From positions 78,081 to 142,080 of the forward strand of contig WNNJ02003166.1 in the NCBI GenBank assembly GCA_012934845.2: 64,000 nucleotides of DNA. Direction: 5' to 3'. Numbering within the stretch: the stretch's first letter is position 1; each line of letters begins with the position of its first letter. The DNA comes from Pomphorhynchus laevis (taxonomy: Eukaryota > Acanthocephala > Palaeacanthocephala > Echinorhynchida > Pomphorhynchidae). Made by a program: the position numbers and the translations under genes. Shown piece after piece: positions 54,241 to 63,924 of the stretch. The notes beneath the pieces were generated by a model that made no database searches, was not told the DNA's origin, and saw only the letters and a program-made list of their open reading frames with translations.

Positions 54241-56203
54241 AAAAATTCATTACCAAAATTTAATTTCAAATAAAATATTTTGAAATATCGAGAATTGTTT
54301 AAAGATCAACAATTAAAATAAAATTAATCTTCGTGTATATTATATATATCTTTATAACGAGCACATTTATAAAATGAAACCCAAATGGAACCCATATTAT
54401 GCACACCTTCTCGGTTTGCATGATCTGCAAACCAAATAAAAGAATTTTTAAAGATGACTATTAATCATCTAAGCCACAAATTAATCTTGTTTAGATATCG
54501 GAATATTAATATTGTACATTTCATTGACAATCCTCAGGACAAAATAATAATCAGTAAAAGAAAATAAGAAAATCAAGCATCCGGAAAACCATCAGATACT
54601 GTAGAAAATTGACTTAATCTTTATCTAAATAATGATAATATCTTATTTTTATATGCAACAGATAATTATAAATCATTTGATTAAAGATATAAATCACAAA
54701 GATTTGTAGTTGAGAGTTGCATTCGTGTCAAACTTAACTTGTGTATCATTTTGGTAAAATAAAATTATAGACATGAGTATTTATTTTATTTTACAATTTC
54801 TTTATTTGCAAGCTTTCGACGGTTTGCCCTTTTCAAGCATATGCTTTTCAAGCATGCATTGAAAATATAATAAATATTCATAAAATATTTAGCAAATTCT
54901 TTTCAAGATTATGATATTTATATTTTTAATTTAATTTCAGTAACTTTAGTAACTTCAGTAACTTTAGCTAAAAAATATCGCTTATATTTTTTAATATTTA
55001 ATATTTTAGATATTAATATTAATCTACTTAGATTTGATGGGAGGTATCAAAAAATGCAACGATAAATCGTGTTAATTTACTTACATCATGATGAGCTGAT
55101 ATACTTATAAGTATTACGATAAATAGTGGATTATTTTTATGGATAGAAACAAATATCATTATAGATAATCAAATTACACAAGATATCACAGCAGTTCCTC
55201 TTGAAGACCTCCTATCTTTATTCTAATAAATGGCTATATATAAGCCATTCATCTTATGAATTCATTCTGAATTCATAAGAATTCCGGGTTATAAAAATTA
55301 TTATTTGATTTTAAATTAATATATTAATTAAACTTGATTCACGAAAATATAAATATTAATATAAATATAAATATTATTATATTAGTATAATATTAAATAG
55401 TAATTTTTCGTTATAACGAAATGATCTAATGATAATTTATTATCTATTGAAAATAGATAATAAATATTCATAGCAAATTATTTTCAAGATTATGATATTT
55501 ATATTTTTAATTTAGTTTCAGTAACTTTAGTAACTTCAGTAACCTTAGCTAAAAAATATCGCTTATATTTTTTAATATTTAATATTTTAGATATTAATAT
55601 TAAAAAATATTAATATGAAAAATCTAGGAGACTGAAAATATAAATTTTGCAGACCTACGATCGAGAAAAGATAAAAATACTCAAAATCGAATATGACAAC
55701 TTCCCCTTCTTAAAAAATAAACAACAAGCACCGTCCGCAGTGTTCGTCTTTCCTGCAAATTACAGATGACTTTCGTATTGACATATGTGTTCGGGAAGAA
55801 TCCTTCTTTCGAAATTTAAATTTCTCTTATCGTTCTTTTTTCTTAATTTTCATTCATTTACTCGATTTTCACCTCACATTAATTTGCTTATATATTCTAC
55901 AAATCTAAATTTCAATACTTATTCCAAAGAAAATTAATCAAATTTAAAACTCATGGTGCCTAGAATAAGACCGCGTAAGCATGTTTAGCTATCAACATCC
56001 CGTCTTATTAGTGTCATACAACGACTTATTAAATATGATGTACTTTGAATTACGACAGGAATGTAAAAAAGAGATATTACATTTGTAAGTCGGACTTCTG
56101 AACTTCTAAAACATATTCGCTTTTATGATATTCGACATTAGGAGAACTTTGTGGTTGAATCTCAGTTAGATGATATTCCTTTATCATTCCTTGCAGGGCT
56201 TAA
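54241..56203. other. AT-rich region with a duplicated 140-bp block
   Basis: 54882-55023 and 55469-55610 are direct repeats sharing TTCAAGATTATGATATTTAT and TAAAAAATATCGCTTATATT. A Naiad tail scrap lies near 55195-55300 (CACAGCAGTTCCTCTTGAAG). Nothing else recognised. Confidence 0.55.
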
Positions 56204-56525
56204 CATGACATAAAAAAAGTTATGATGATTATAATGCTGACCCATGCAATAATTCATTCACAAATCGATATGCATAATAATGCAGCTATTGATCATATTT
56301 TAAAAAATTTTAATAATTTTTTTTCAACAGAAAATTACAATTAACGATAACCTTTTAATTAAAAATTACAATTAAAAGGTTATCGTTAATTGTAATTAAT
56401 AATTTTTTGTTGAAAAAAAAATTATTAAAATTTTTTAAAATTTGATCAATAGCTGCATTATTATGCATATCGATTTGTGAATGAATTATTGCATGGGTCA
56501 GCATTATAATCATCATAACTTTTTC
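56204..56525. repeat. Large palindrome, about 155-bp arms
   Basis: Left arm 56204-56360, 9-bp centre, right arm 56370-56525. Inner edge AACCTTTTAATT/AATTAAAAGGTT, outer part with CATGCAATAATTCATTCACA and GATATGCATAATAATGCAGC. The arms differ by a few small indels. The right arm extends an open minus-strand frame (56615-56355), so the left arm looks like an inverted copy of a coding-like segment. Confidence 0.93.
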
Positions 56526-57001
56526 CATGCCACGCAAATTTGCCCTAATATCATCATTATATATTACATTTAAAAATCTATTCATAAAATCCTCACCCAT
56601 CCGTAGCGGATCCACAACTGGTTATCCTCGAATGGATCCCCTGACCATGCTCAAACCAAAATCGCGGAAGGGAGAAACTTATCCTTCGTCGGATAAGTGC
56701 GATAAAACATTTAATTTAGATTGTGTTCTAAAGGCTATTGCCTTCAGAACGCAATCTCCGGTCTTTCCAACGCCTTTAGAAGATGAAAACACTATCGGTG
56801 TGTGAATTGGGCCCTCTCCACAGTTACAATACGTTCAAGGTAACGGGCGTTTTTGCGCGACTCGTGATAGTTGTGGACTGATGAAGGCAATCTCTCAGAA
56901 TAAGAAGCAGCATGACAATTGAATACCACCAGTACGATCATTAACCAATTTGACCAACTAAAATCTTCAAAAACTACATTATCAGATGAAAGTTCTAGCA
57001 A
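56370..57001 (-). pseudogene. Coding-like minus-strand remnant, unassigned
   Basis: From 57001 it reads SWSNWLMIVLVVFNCHAAS (signal-peptide-like), then YHESRKNARYLERIVTVERA, and in other frames GDCVLKAIAFRTQSKLNVL and finally DPLRMGEDFMNRFLNVIYND. Composition is less AT-rich and protein-like. Stops and frame changes separate the parts. The family is not recognised; a decayed secreted-protein gene is one possibility. Confidence 0.3.
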
Positions 57002-57038
57002 ATTTAGAATTATATTTTGATAATTTGTAATTGCGCAG

Positions 57039-57227
57039 TTGTCGACTACTCACAAAAGCTGTCAATCTGTTTGCATGCAAACTAATATATCTGAACCTTC
57101 TTTCTGCGAAGCTATAGGAAACGATGCTGAGTTTGGTAGGGAGGTAGATTATCATTGTGAAATCGTTTCTCCTGAAAATTCAAGTGTATCTCTTAGATCC
57201 TCATGGAATAGTAACGATTCTTTATGA
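57039..57227 (+). CDS. Candidate terminal exon, unassigned
   Basis: Preceded by a clean acceptor (TTTGTAATTGCGCAG, AG at 57037-57038) and open for 62 codons to a TGA: KSCQSVCMQTNISEPSFCEA, NDAEFGREVDYHCEIVSP, SSVSLRSSWNSNDSL. Ser/Cys-rich. No upstream exon on the plus strand was identified. Unknown host gene or remnant. Confidence 0.3.
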   Translation: MSTTHKSCQSVCMQTNISEPSFCEAIGNDAEFGREVDYHCEIVSPENSSVSLRSSWNSNDSL

Positions 57228-57519
57228 CAATCAATTACATCCCGACCATAAATCCAATTATTTATAAAGAAAGCATAAAAATGGCATCTTAGAAAAGCAA
57301 AGTTAAAACTTAAAACTTACAATGCATGGGTCAATTCCCATGCAACAATATTCACACTCGTTTTGCACCCAGACTTATAAAAGCAATATTTTAAAATTCA
57401 TTGCAGATAAAGCATCTGTTTAGACTTCCTAAAATCGTAAAATCTGAAATTTATAAATTTCCGGATAGATTCTCTGAAGATACTATCAAAAATAAAAAAA
57501 TCCCGTACAGAATCTATTT

Positions 57520-57570
57520 TCTGTTTGATGATATTTTTATATTAACCTAGTTTAAAATATGTATCTATTA
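57520..57570 (-). pseudogene. Naiad-like fragment N11, left flank of the OTU element
   Basis: TTTCTGTTTGATGATATTTT...GTATCTATTA, matching the C-terminal coding edge of the family (compare 1970-2030). The sequence resumes at 59145 after the inserted element. Confidence 0.85.
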
Positions 57571-57629
57571 AAAGCATACAGATTTATACTTTTCTATTTG
57601 TTTAATTAAAAAGTTGCATTGAAAGTCTT
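57571..57629 (+). repeat. OTU element, left terminal direct repeat
   Basis: Starts AAAGCATACAGATTTATACT. By eye about ten differences and one gap against 59082-59141, mostly transitions, which implies the element is not brand new or that its repeats were already diverged. Confidence 0.85.
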
Positions 57630-57660
57630 GAAGATCTCGATCATCAATTTGGTCGCGAAA

Positions 57661-58350
57661 TAACAGCGACCAAAGGGGTTCCATGGACAAGAAGGGTGGA
57701 AGCACTACGCGAAGTGCTTCTGGGCTGCACGCAATTTCAACGCGTGTATCAACAAAGCGTTAAATCCCACAGCTGGCTTCATAGGCCTTTGCATCAAGGA
57801 CGTAATGGGTGATGGCAACTGCCTCTTTCGGTCACTTAGCGACCAGATGGTTAGCGAGAGCAACGAGCACTTAGAGTACCGAAATCAGGTTACCAGCTAT
57901 ATTTTTGTTCATTCTAAAGATTTTAAGCCGTTTTTTCCAAACTCGATAATTCCAGAAAAGCGTGGTGGCTCTCTCGAAACCGGGTACGTTTGTTGGAAAC
58001 GAAAGCTCGTTGCCTTTGCCCGAATGTACTCTGTTGATATCGTGATACATCAGTTAAATCAGTCTTCCTGACGAATCAGAGCTGATTTCAAAGCGATCAC
58101 GTCTTTGGCGGCACCCAACAGCTATCATTGCACCATCGGCATTGCCAGTCGATGCTGCTCGTAAGTAAGGCAGCGGACAGTTAGGTCAATAAAATATCGA
58201 ATCGATCCTTATCGCAAGAAAATTTGACCCAATCATCGAGAGAAAGTAAGGATAGGCACGAACTCCATATATGCTACCACTCGTATCCACATTACAGCAG
58301 CGTAAGGCTAATCGGAGACGCCCGAGGAAAAACGCTTACCATGATCCGTC
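57661..58350 (+). pseudogene. OTUD3-like OTU cysteine protease, captured copy
   Basis: Open from 57661 to 58071 (137 codons), including MGDGNCLFRSLSDQMVSESN with the catalytic-type D..NC pair, EYRNQVTSYIFVHSKDFKPF, KLVAFARMYSVDIVIHQLNQ. The VIHQLN motif and spacing match OTUD3-type deubiquitinases. After a stop the C-terminal part resumes at about 58250 with RHELHICYHSYPHYSSVRL, which supplies the family's HY..SV histidine. About 150 bp between the two have no counterpart in the family. No introns, so it derives from an mRNA or was long carried by the element. The following frame to 58532 (KTLTMIRLSELFEKYTAATK) is open but not recognised. Confidence 0.75.
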
Positions 58351-58950
58351 TAAGTGAGCTCTTTGAAAAATATACTGCTGCGACAAAAGCGAATCTCACC
58401 AGCTCCGACCAAAACAACATAAAAATTCCAAAGCTAGTCAAACTGTCAAGTGTTCTGTATTCAACGGCGACAACGGAAGCCGAGTCGGAGTGTGCAGTAT
58501 CACGAAGAATCCTGGCTGCAGTTGATATATAATTGTGTATTAATACACTTTTACATTTATAAAATGTTAAATTACCCTAGAACAAATATCAAGTGTTTGG
58601 TAAAAAAAGTCTTTGTTATTAATATAATGTCACCAGTAGTTTTCAATTCATATAACCACTATATGTGGAGTGACGAATCTTAGCATCTGCGCTAGAGCTT
58701 TGCTCGTGCTTTGTAGCTAGAGAGCTTTTGCTAGGTCATCGTGTTTCAGCTGTATACAAGCGTGTTGCTTGTTCAGCAACCTTAGTAAGCTGAGAAAGGA
58801 AAGATAGCACACGTGCTAACCTGTGAAACCACTGCTTACGCAAACCATACCAGATGTAAAGCTAGTCACCGTTGGAGGAGCGTGCGCTAAGTGAATTCCT
58901 TTCAGAGGTTTACTGAGGATTAAGTACTGTCGAAGTTTTGTAGCTACAGG

Positions 58951-59045
58951 CCACACTGATGAGACCACACTGATGAGACCACCCTGTAGTGATGATTAGA
59001 CTAAGGTCGAAACGCCCCATTGGGGGCTAGGCGTCTCTGGTAAGT
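58951..59045 (+). ncRNA. Hammerhead ribozyme, type I
   Basis: All core elements in the correct order. Stem I strand ACCACA (58964-58969) precedes CTGATGA (58970-58976). Stem II is GACC (58977-58980) with GGTC (59005-59008), enclosing a 24-nt loop. GAAA follows at 59009-59012. Stem III is ACGCC (59012-59016) with GGCGT (59030-59034). The cleavage triplet is GTC ending at 59035. Stem I closes with TCTGGT (59036-59041), 5 of 6 pairs. A second CTGATGA at 58956-58962 comes from a 14-bp tandem duplication and could substitute. Self-cleavage would occur after 59035. Same strand as the OTU gene. Confidence 0.85.
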
Positions 59046-59081
59046 GCATTCCTTGTTATGCTTCCCAACGAAGGTTGTAAA

Positions 59082-59141
59082 AAAGCATGCAGGTTTATAC
59101 CTTCCTGTTCGTGTTAATTAAAAAGTTGGATTGAGAGTCTT
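59082..59141 (+). repeat. OTU element, right terminal direct repeat
   Basis: Starts AAAGCATGCAGGTTTATACC and ends GAGAGTCTT; followed by TTC and the target duplication TATCTATTA. Confidence 0.85.
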
Positions 59142-59144
59142 TCT

Positions 59145-60450
59145 TATCTATTAAATTATTTAAATGATTTTGAAGCCAATATCATTACATCTTATGGCAA
59201 TTCTTAAATTTTCATTATTTAATGTATTATATTTTATATAATACAGTATGCACGAATGCTTATGCAAAAATGTTTCTTGTAAATATTAATATGTCATCTT
59301 TTCGATATAAATTAAAAGTAGTTTTAATTGATTTTAATTTAATGTTCATATCTAGGTATATACCTTCTTTATCATCAATATTGGTTTTATCATGAATAAG
59401 GCAACCTGGATAAATTTGTTCACTAATTAAATAAAAATTATTAGAATTAAATACACATATATCATCAATGTATAGAAATATAAATTTCATATCTTGAAAA
59501 CGTTTTTCATATCGTTATAATTTAGATTTATTTTTTACACAGTTATGAACAAATTTATATTCTATAAAGCTTTAAAACAAGTCAGCTATAATTATGCTAC
59601 TATTACCACCCATTGGAAACTCTTTTATTTGTCTAAATATATATGTTCCTACTTTTAAATAATTTTGAATTATCAAAATATTAATGTTTTGGGTGATAAG
59701 GAAAACTGAATATTTTAAAAATAGCTCTCTGGATAAATTTGTTCACTTATGAAATTTTCCGAATATATTAAAACATATATTTCATATCTTTATATGATTT
59801 AGACATATTTTTTAAACAGTTATGAACAAATTCATATTATATAAAGCTTAATAATAAGTCAACTATAATTGGGATACTATTACCTCCCATTGGAACACTT
59901 TTTACTTGTCTAAATAAATATGCCCCTACTTTTAAATAATTTTGATTTATCAAAATATTTAAGGATTCAATTAATTCAATTTTATCCATATATTTATATT
60001 TACTTAATGGTTTAATTTTTGTTAGATAGGCATATAGTTATAATATATATGTATTATATGCATACATATATACATATATCATATATATACATATAATAAA
60101 TATATGTATTATATGTATATATATCATATGTATATATATTATATGTATACATATATACATACATATGTTAATATATATAGTAAATACGAATATAAGATTA
60201 ATTGATTTTTCTAACTCTTCTTTAAAATCGTAGGTATTTATATTCCAAAAATTTATTCAATATAATATATGTATAGTTTTATTATCTGATTCAACCTCTA
60301 TACAATTTTTATTCATTATTGACCACTTACTTGAAATAATTGTTTTTAAACTAAAATCACTACATTCATAGGTGGCGTTTACACTTAAATTATTATAATT
60401 TACCGTCAGTATTTTTTCGTCAGTATATCATAGTAAAGCCTTTTGCATAT
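59145..60450 (-). pseudogene. Naiad-like fragments N11a and N11b
   Basis: Right continuation of the copy starting at 57520. 59145-59690 covers the RT from GVYLDMNIKLKS-like sequence and YIDDICVFNSNNF to motif B. At about 59700 a second, independently truncated piece of the same region begins, running to about 60450 with motif B, the IESLNILINQ block and the N-terminal part. AT microsatellite (60040-60185) has grown inside it. Both pieces are broken. Confidence 0.75.
60040..60185. repeat. Compound TATAC/ATATG microsatellite
   Basis: Imperfect alternation of ATATGTATTATATGTATACA-like units, grown within the RT region of N11b. Confidence 0.85.
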
Positions 60451-60479
60451 AAAGACAAAGTTAGAAGTCGACCACATTT

Positions 60480-61097
60480 TAGAAGAATTCATATGATTAT
60501 AACAATACAACCTTTAAGTCCACAGGCGTTCACACAAGTGATTCGACATTAGAGCGATACGGCATTATAGTTGTTATTAATAAGTAGACGAGGAAAACGG
60601 ACATTGAAAACTATTACAGTCCATCAGCATTGTATCGCTCTGCGATCCGAGGGTAGTCTGCAATAATATTTATTTAATATAATGTAATATATATTAAGTT
60701 TTGAATTTCACTGCCGGTTGTGATCCTCTCTAGACCAATTATTATATTAACATACAATGAGCCAATGAGGAAGCCGTAACGCGGCGAAAGCTCTGGCAGT
60801 ATATAATAATAGCTCAGCTCTTTGATCTAATAAGCTACGCAAAATCTTAACAACATGAGGCTGAGAGATAAGCAGACATTTAACTCTATATATATTGTTG
60901 GTTGTTTAGTTAAAACTAGCACAATTAAAGCAAAAAACAGAGTATATTATTTAAATTTCCATAGCTTTCGGGCACAGCCCTTCTTCAGTGGAAGTTCCAC
61001 GCAATATATACAATTCATAAAACACAAGTTATCAATTCATAATAAATTCATAATGAAAATTATATTCAGAAAACAAGGCAAAGCAGTGGTCGATGTG

Positions 61098-61099
<2 letters not shown>
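60480..61099. repeat. Nested PLE termini with hammerhead-like cores
   Basis: On the plus strand near 60752: AATGAGGAAGCC, GTAAC, GCGGCGAAAGCTC, a stem followed by GAAAGC. On the minus strand at 60961-60990: CTGAAGA, then GGGC/GCCC hairpin, then GAAAGC. Both copy the layout of hammerhead cores at PLE ends. Around them there is no RT coding, so these are solo termini. The short motif AGAGCGATACGGC near 60552 recurs inverted as GTATCGCTCT near 60632. Confidence 0.5.

Positions 61100-61189
<90 letters not shown>
61100..61189. repeat. (AT)n microsatellite
   Basis: About 90 bp of pure AT dinucleotide directly at the outer edge of the PLE-B pseudo-LTR, mirroring the (AT)n beside PLE-A. Confidence 0.97.
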
Positions 61190-61195
<6 letters not shown>

Positions 61196-61314
61196 GTAAA
61201 CCAGTCTTAACGAAGAAATTAATACGACGTTTCGCTTTTTATTAGCTTTATCAAATCTATAACAGAAACACAAAAACTTAAAACATGAATATAGCAAAGA
61301 AAGTAATAATTGTT

Positions 61315-61938
61315 CTATGTGATATCAATCCACTTGTAAAAGTGGTGTTTATTGATACCATTTGGTGTATCAGAAAATAGCTGCCCGACCCATTGTTGTT
61401 CGTTATATTTTCTCAATTTATCAGTGCCGGTATTATTAGCGATGATAGTGTAATTGAAACAATCTTCTGTGATGTTATGAGTATCGATGCAATGTTCCAC
61501 TATAGAATCTTGGGTCTTTTTACCCCTCAATATGTCTGATCTACGATTGTTCAGTCTCTCACTCAGGGAGCGTCTAGACTCACCAATGTATTGTGCCGAG
61601 CATAGTGAACAACATCCTAGATATACGACATCCTTTGTACTGCATGTAACAGGGTGCTTAATTCTATAACTCAAACCTGTTACATTACTTGTAAAGCGAT
61701 TTGTTTCTATAATTTGCGCGCAACACTTGCATCTAGGGCGTTCACACTTTTTGCATGAATTTGCAACTCCAACTTTTGTAGTCTCTGACGAGCTTTTAAT
61801 GATATTCCTACCTAATTTGTTATTAGATTTGTAGACAAATTGTAAATTGGGAATATTAATGTTTTCAGATTTTGCCATGTTTTTAATTTTCAGATTAAGA
61901 CTCCTTTCGACTGCCGTTAATGCTGGGTGGAATGGCAT
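61315..61938 (-). pseudogene. PLE-B GIY-YIG domain
   Basis: MPFHPALTAVERSLNLKIKN, then a cysteine cluster CKKCERPRCKCC, then VVYLGCCSLCSAQYIGESRR, LNNRRSDILRG, HCIDTHN and EQQWVGQLFSD. The Tyr, Arg and Glu positions of GIY-YIG nucleases are all present. The frame continues upstream of the Met, so the domain was originally joined to the RT. Confidence 0.88.
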
Positions 61939-62045
61939 TACTATTCGAATTTGATTAATTTTGTCATTTTTAACTTGAGGTAATTCGTTCTGTAAATATG
62001 TTCTATGTCGTACCCTATTGATACTGCTTAATATCTCTCGTTTAG

Positions 62046-63134
62046 TTAAAAACCTCTGTTTGCTAGGATACCTCTAAGCTTGTATAGATGTAATTTTCGA
62101 CGTGCCGGTTCACTACAAACACGTATTATTCTACACGCTTCATTTTGTATAAGGGATTTTTTCGTGTAATTAGGATGAGCGCTTTGTGCATGAAGGTAAT
62201 TGGGTATGGAGGAGTTCTTGCGATACAATTCAGTTTGTACATTGTTATTTTCATCACGATAAACTGAAATATCGAGAAAGTTCGCGGGAACAGAAAATGA
62301 TGTTGTAAATTTTAAAGAACCAAAGTTATTGACATGATCGATGAATCTATCCAAGTTTTCTTTGCCGTGCTTCCATACTATAAATATATCGTCTATGTAT
62401 CGCACAAATAATGACGGTTTTAGCTCAAACGCAGTTATAGCAGCGGTTTCAAAATCATCCATAAATAAAATAGCATATACGGATGCCAGAGCTGTACCCA
62501 TTACTGTTCCAGCTGTTTGTCTATATCGATCACCATTAAATTTTAAATAGTTATTCTTTAGAATAAAGGCCAAGCTATCAAGGACAAATTCTTTCTTTTT
62601 AAAACACCAATTATCCGCCTTCATTGCTTTACGTACAGCCAATATACTGTTTGTATGTGGTATTGATGGGTAGAGAGATTCTACATCCATAGTTATCATA
62701 ATATCGCTCGGTTTTATTTCGGATTTAATCGTTTTAAGTTTATCCAAAAATTCTGACGAGCTTCTAATGTACGAATTTACTTTACTTGTTAAGGGTAATA
62801 GCAAATTGTGTAAAACTTTTGAAAGTTGTTGTGTAATTGTTCCAATACAATTAACAATTGGACGTCCGACAACAGGTCTCGATTCTTTATAAATCTTAGG
62901 TAACATGTAGTATTTACCAATATTCCAACTAGTTGGAACTAATTTATCTCTGTCGGTTACTTGGAGAAAACCTGTGCCTGTATGTCGACTAATAAGGTTA
63001 CTTAATCTTTCGTTAAGTGAGCTAAGCGTATGAGCATCTGCCGCTTCATAGTTTGTTGTATTAAGTTGACGTAGTCCTTCCGAAATGTATTCTTCCCTTT
63101 TCCCATACAACAGCAGAGTTGCTCTTATCTGCAT
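62046..63134 (-). pseudogene. PLE-B reverse transcriptase domain
   Basis: WNIGKYYMLPKIYKESRPVV, GRPIVNCIGTITQQLSKVL, ITMDVESLYPSIPHTNSIL (motif A), YRQTAGTVMGTALASVYAI (B), FVRYIDDIFIVWKHG (C), FLDISVYRDENN. All palm aspartates are present. Differs clearly from both PLE-A and the Naiad-like RTs, so it is a separate lineage (Penelope/Neptune-like order, nuclease last). Confidence 0.88.
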
Positions 63135-63924
63135 TTCGTATTACGACATTATTCATTTCTCGTAGCTCTCCTACCGCTTTGAATTGTGGTGTTGTCAAAT
63201 TTCTTATTGTTCCTTGATTGGGTTTGATTTTGAGAAACTCGTTATAGCACCATGAACCAAGATAATTAGTCAACGATTTTCTTTTGATGTCTTGTTTAAT
63301 ATTTTTAAACGCTTCAGACGACATTTGGCGCAATCCATTCATTAAGTCTATTCTCGAAAACTCACGAGGACACACGTTGTAGTTCAGACCTAAGTTCAAA
63401 ACTGATTTTTGACTATCTGTCAAATCGACAGTTGACAGGTTTGTGAAACTATCTTGTGATTTTGTTTTACGTATTCTACCTCGTCTAAAATGACGATTTG
63501 TTTGGCAGTCAAGATACCTAATTTCATCTTTTGTAATATTCTTTTTACATATCCAAGAGAGCTTCTTTGCTTTACCAGCAAAAAAAATATCCAAAACGTC
63601 CTCGTTTAATTGACCTCTCGCTGTATTATATGCATAAACATAAAATTTCAGCAATATATTTTGTAGGGATCTCGATGCATGTTGTAAAACTCGGTTCCAT
63701 TTATTCTTCGCTTTCTTTGCATATTCGTCGTCCACCATATTAAAATTTACGCACATTTGTTTGGACAATTTAAGTGTTTTAAGATTTATCCTGTTTTGCT
63801 TGCAAAATATCAGGAACTTTTTGTGTGCAGCTGCTATAGACCTTCGTTTTGACATCAGAATCTCGTTCGAAATACGAATACACAATGTAGGTTCTGAATG
63901 TAACTGATGACTGGGATCCATCAT
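63061..63924 (-). pseudogene. PLE-B N-terminal domain
   Basis: 287 codons starting MMDPSHQLHSEPTLCIRIS. Basic, helical; contains TVDLTDSQKSVLNLGLNYNV, a block common before the RT of PLEs, and VVIRNADKSNSAVVW, the DKG-type motif as DKS. It overlaps the RT frame by 74 bases in another frame, so the junction is a frame break. The start lies 22 bp inside the right pseudo-LTR. Confidence 0.8.

Larger units (their letters stand above)
57571..59144 (+). mobile_element. OTU/hammerhead element with direct terminal repeats
   Basis: A 1.57-kb insertion in a Naiad copy. TATCTATTA is at 57562-57570 and 59145-59153 as a 9-bp target duplication, and Naiad sequence reads through cleanly when the insert is ignored. 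The ends are imperfect direct repeats of about 60 bp (57571-57629 and 59082-59141; both contain TTAATTAAAAAGTTG and AGTCTT). Inside: an OTUD3-like gene (57661-58350) and, 37 bp before the right repeat, a hammerhead ribozyme. No RT of its own, so it is non-autonomous. Terminal repeats plus a hammerhead recall PLE pseudo-LTRs or retrozymes; I know of no described element with this cargo. Confidence 0.78.

Noticed and set aside
61037-61297. Open frames running through the (AT)n tract (repeated Ile-Tyr)
   Set aside because: Translation of a dinucleotide microsatellite; no coding signal.
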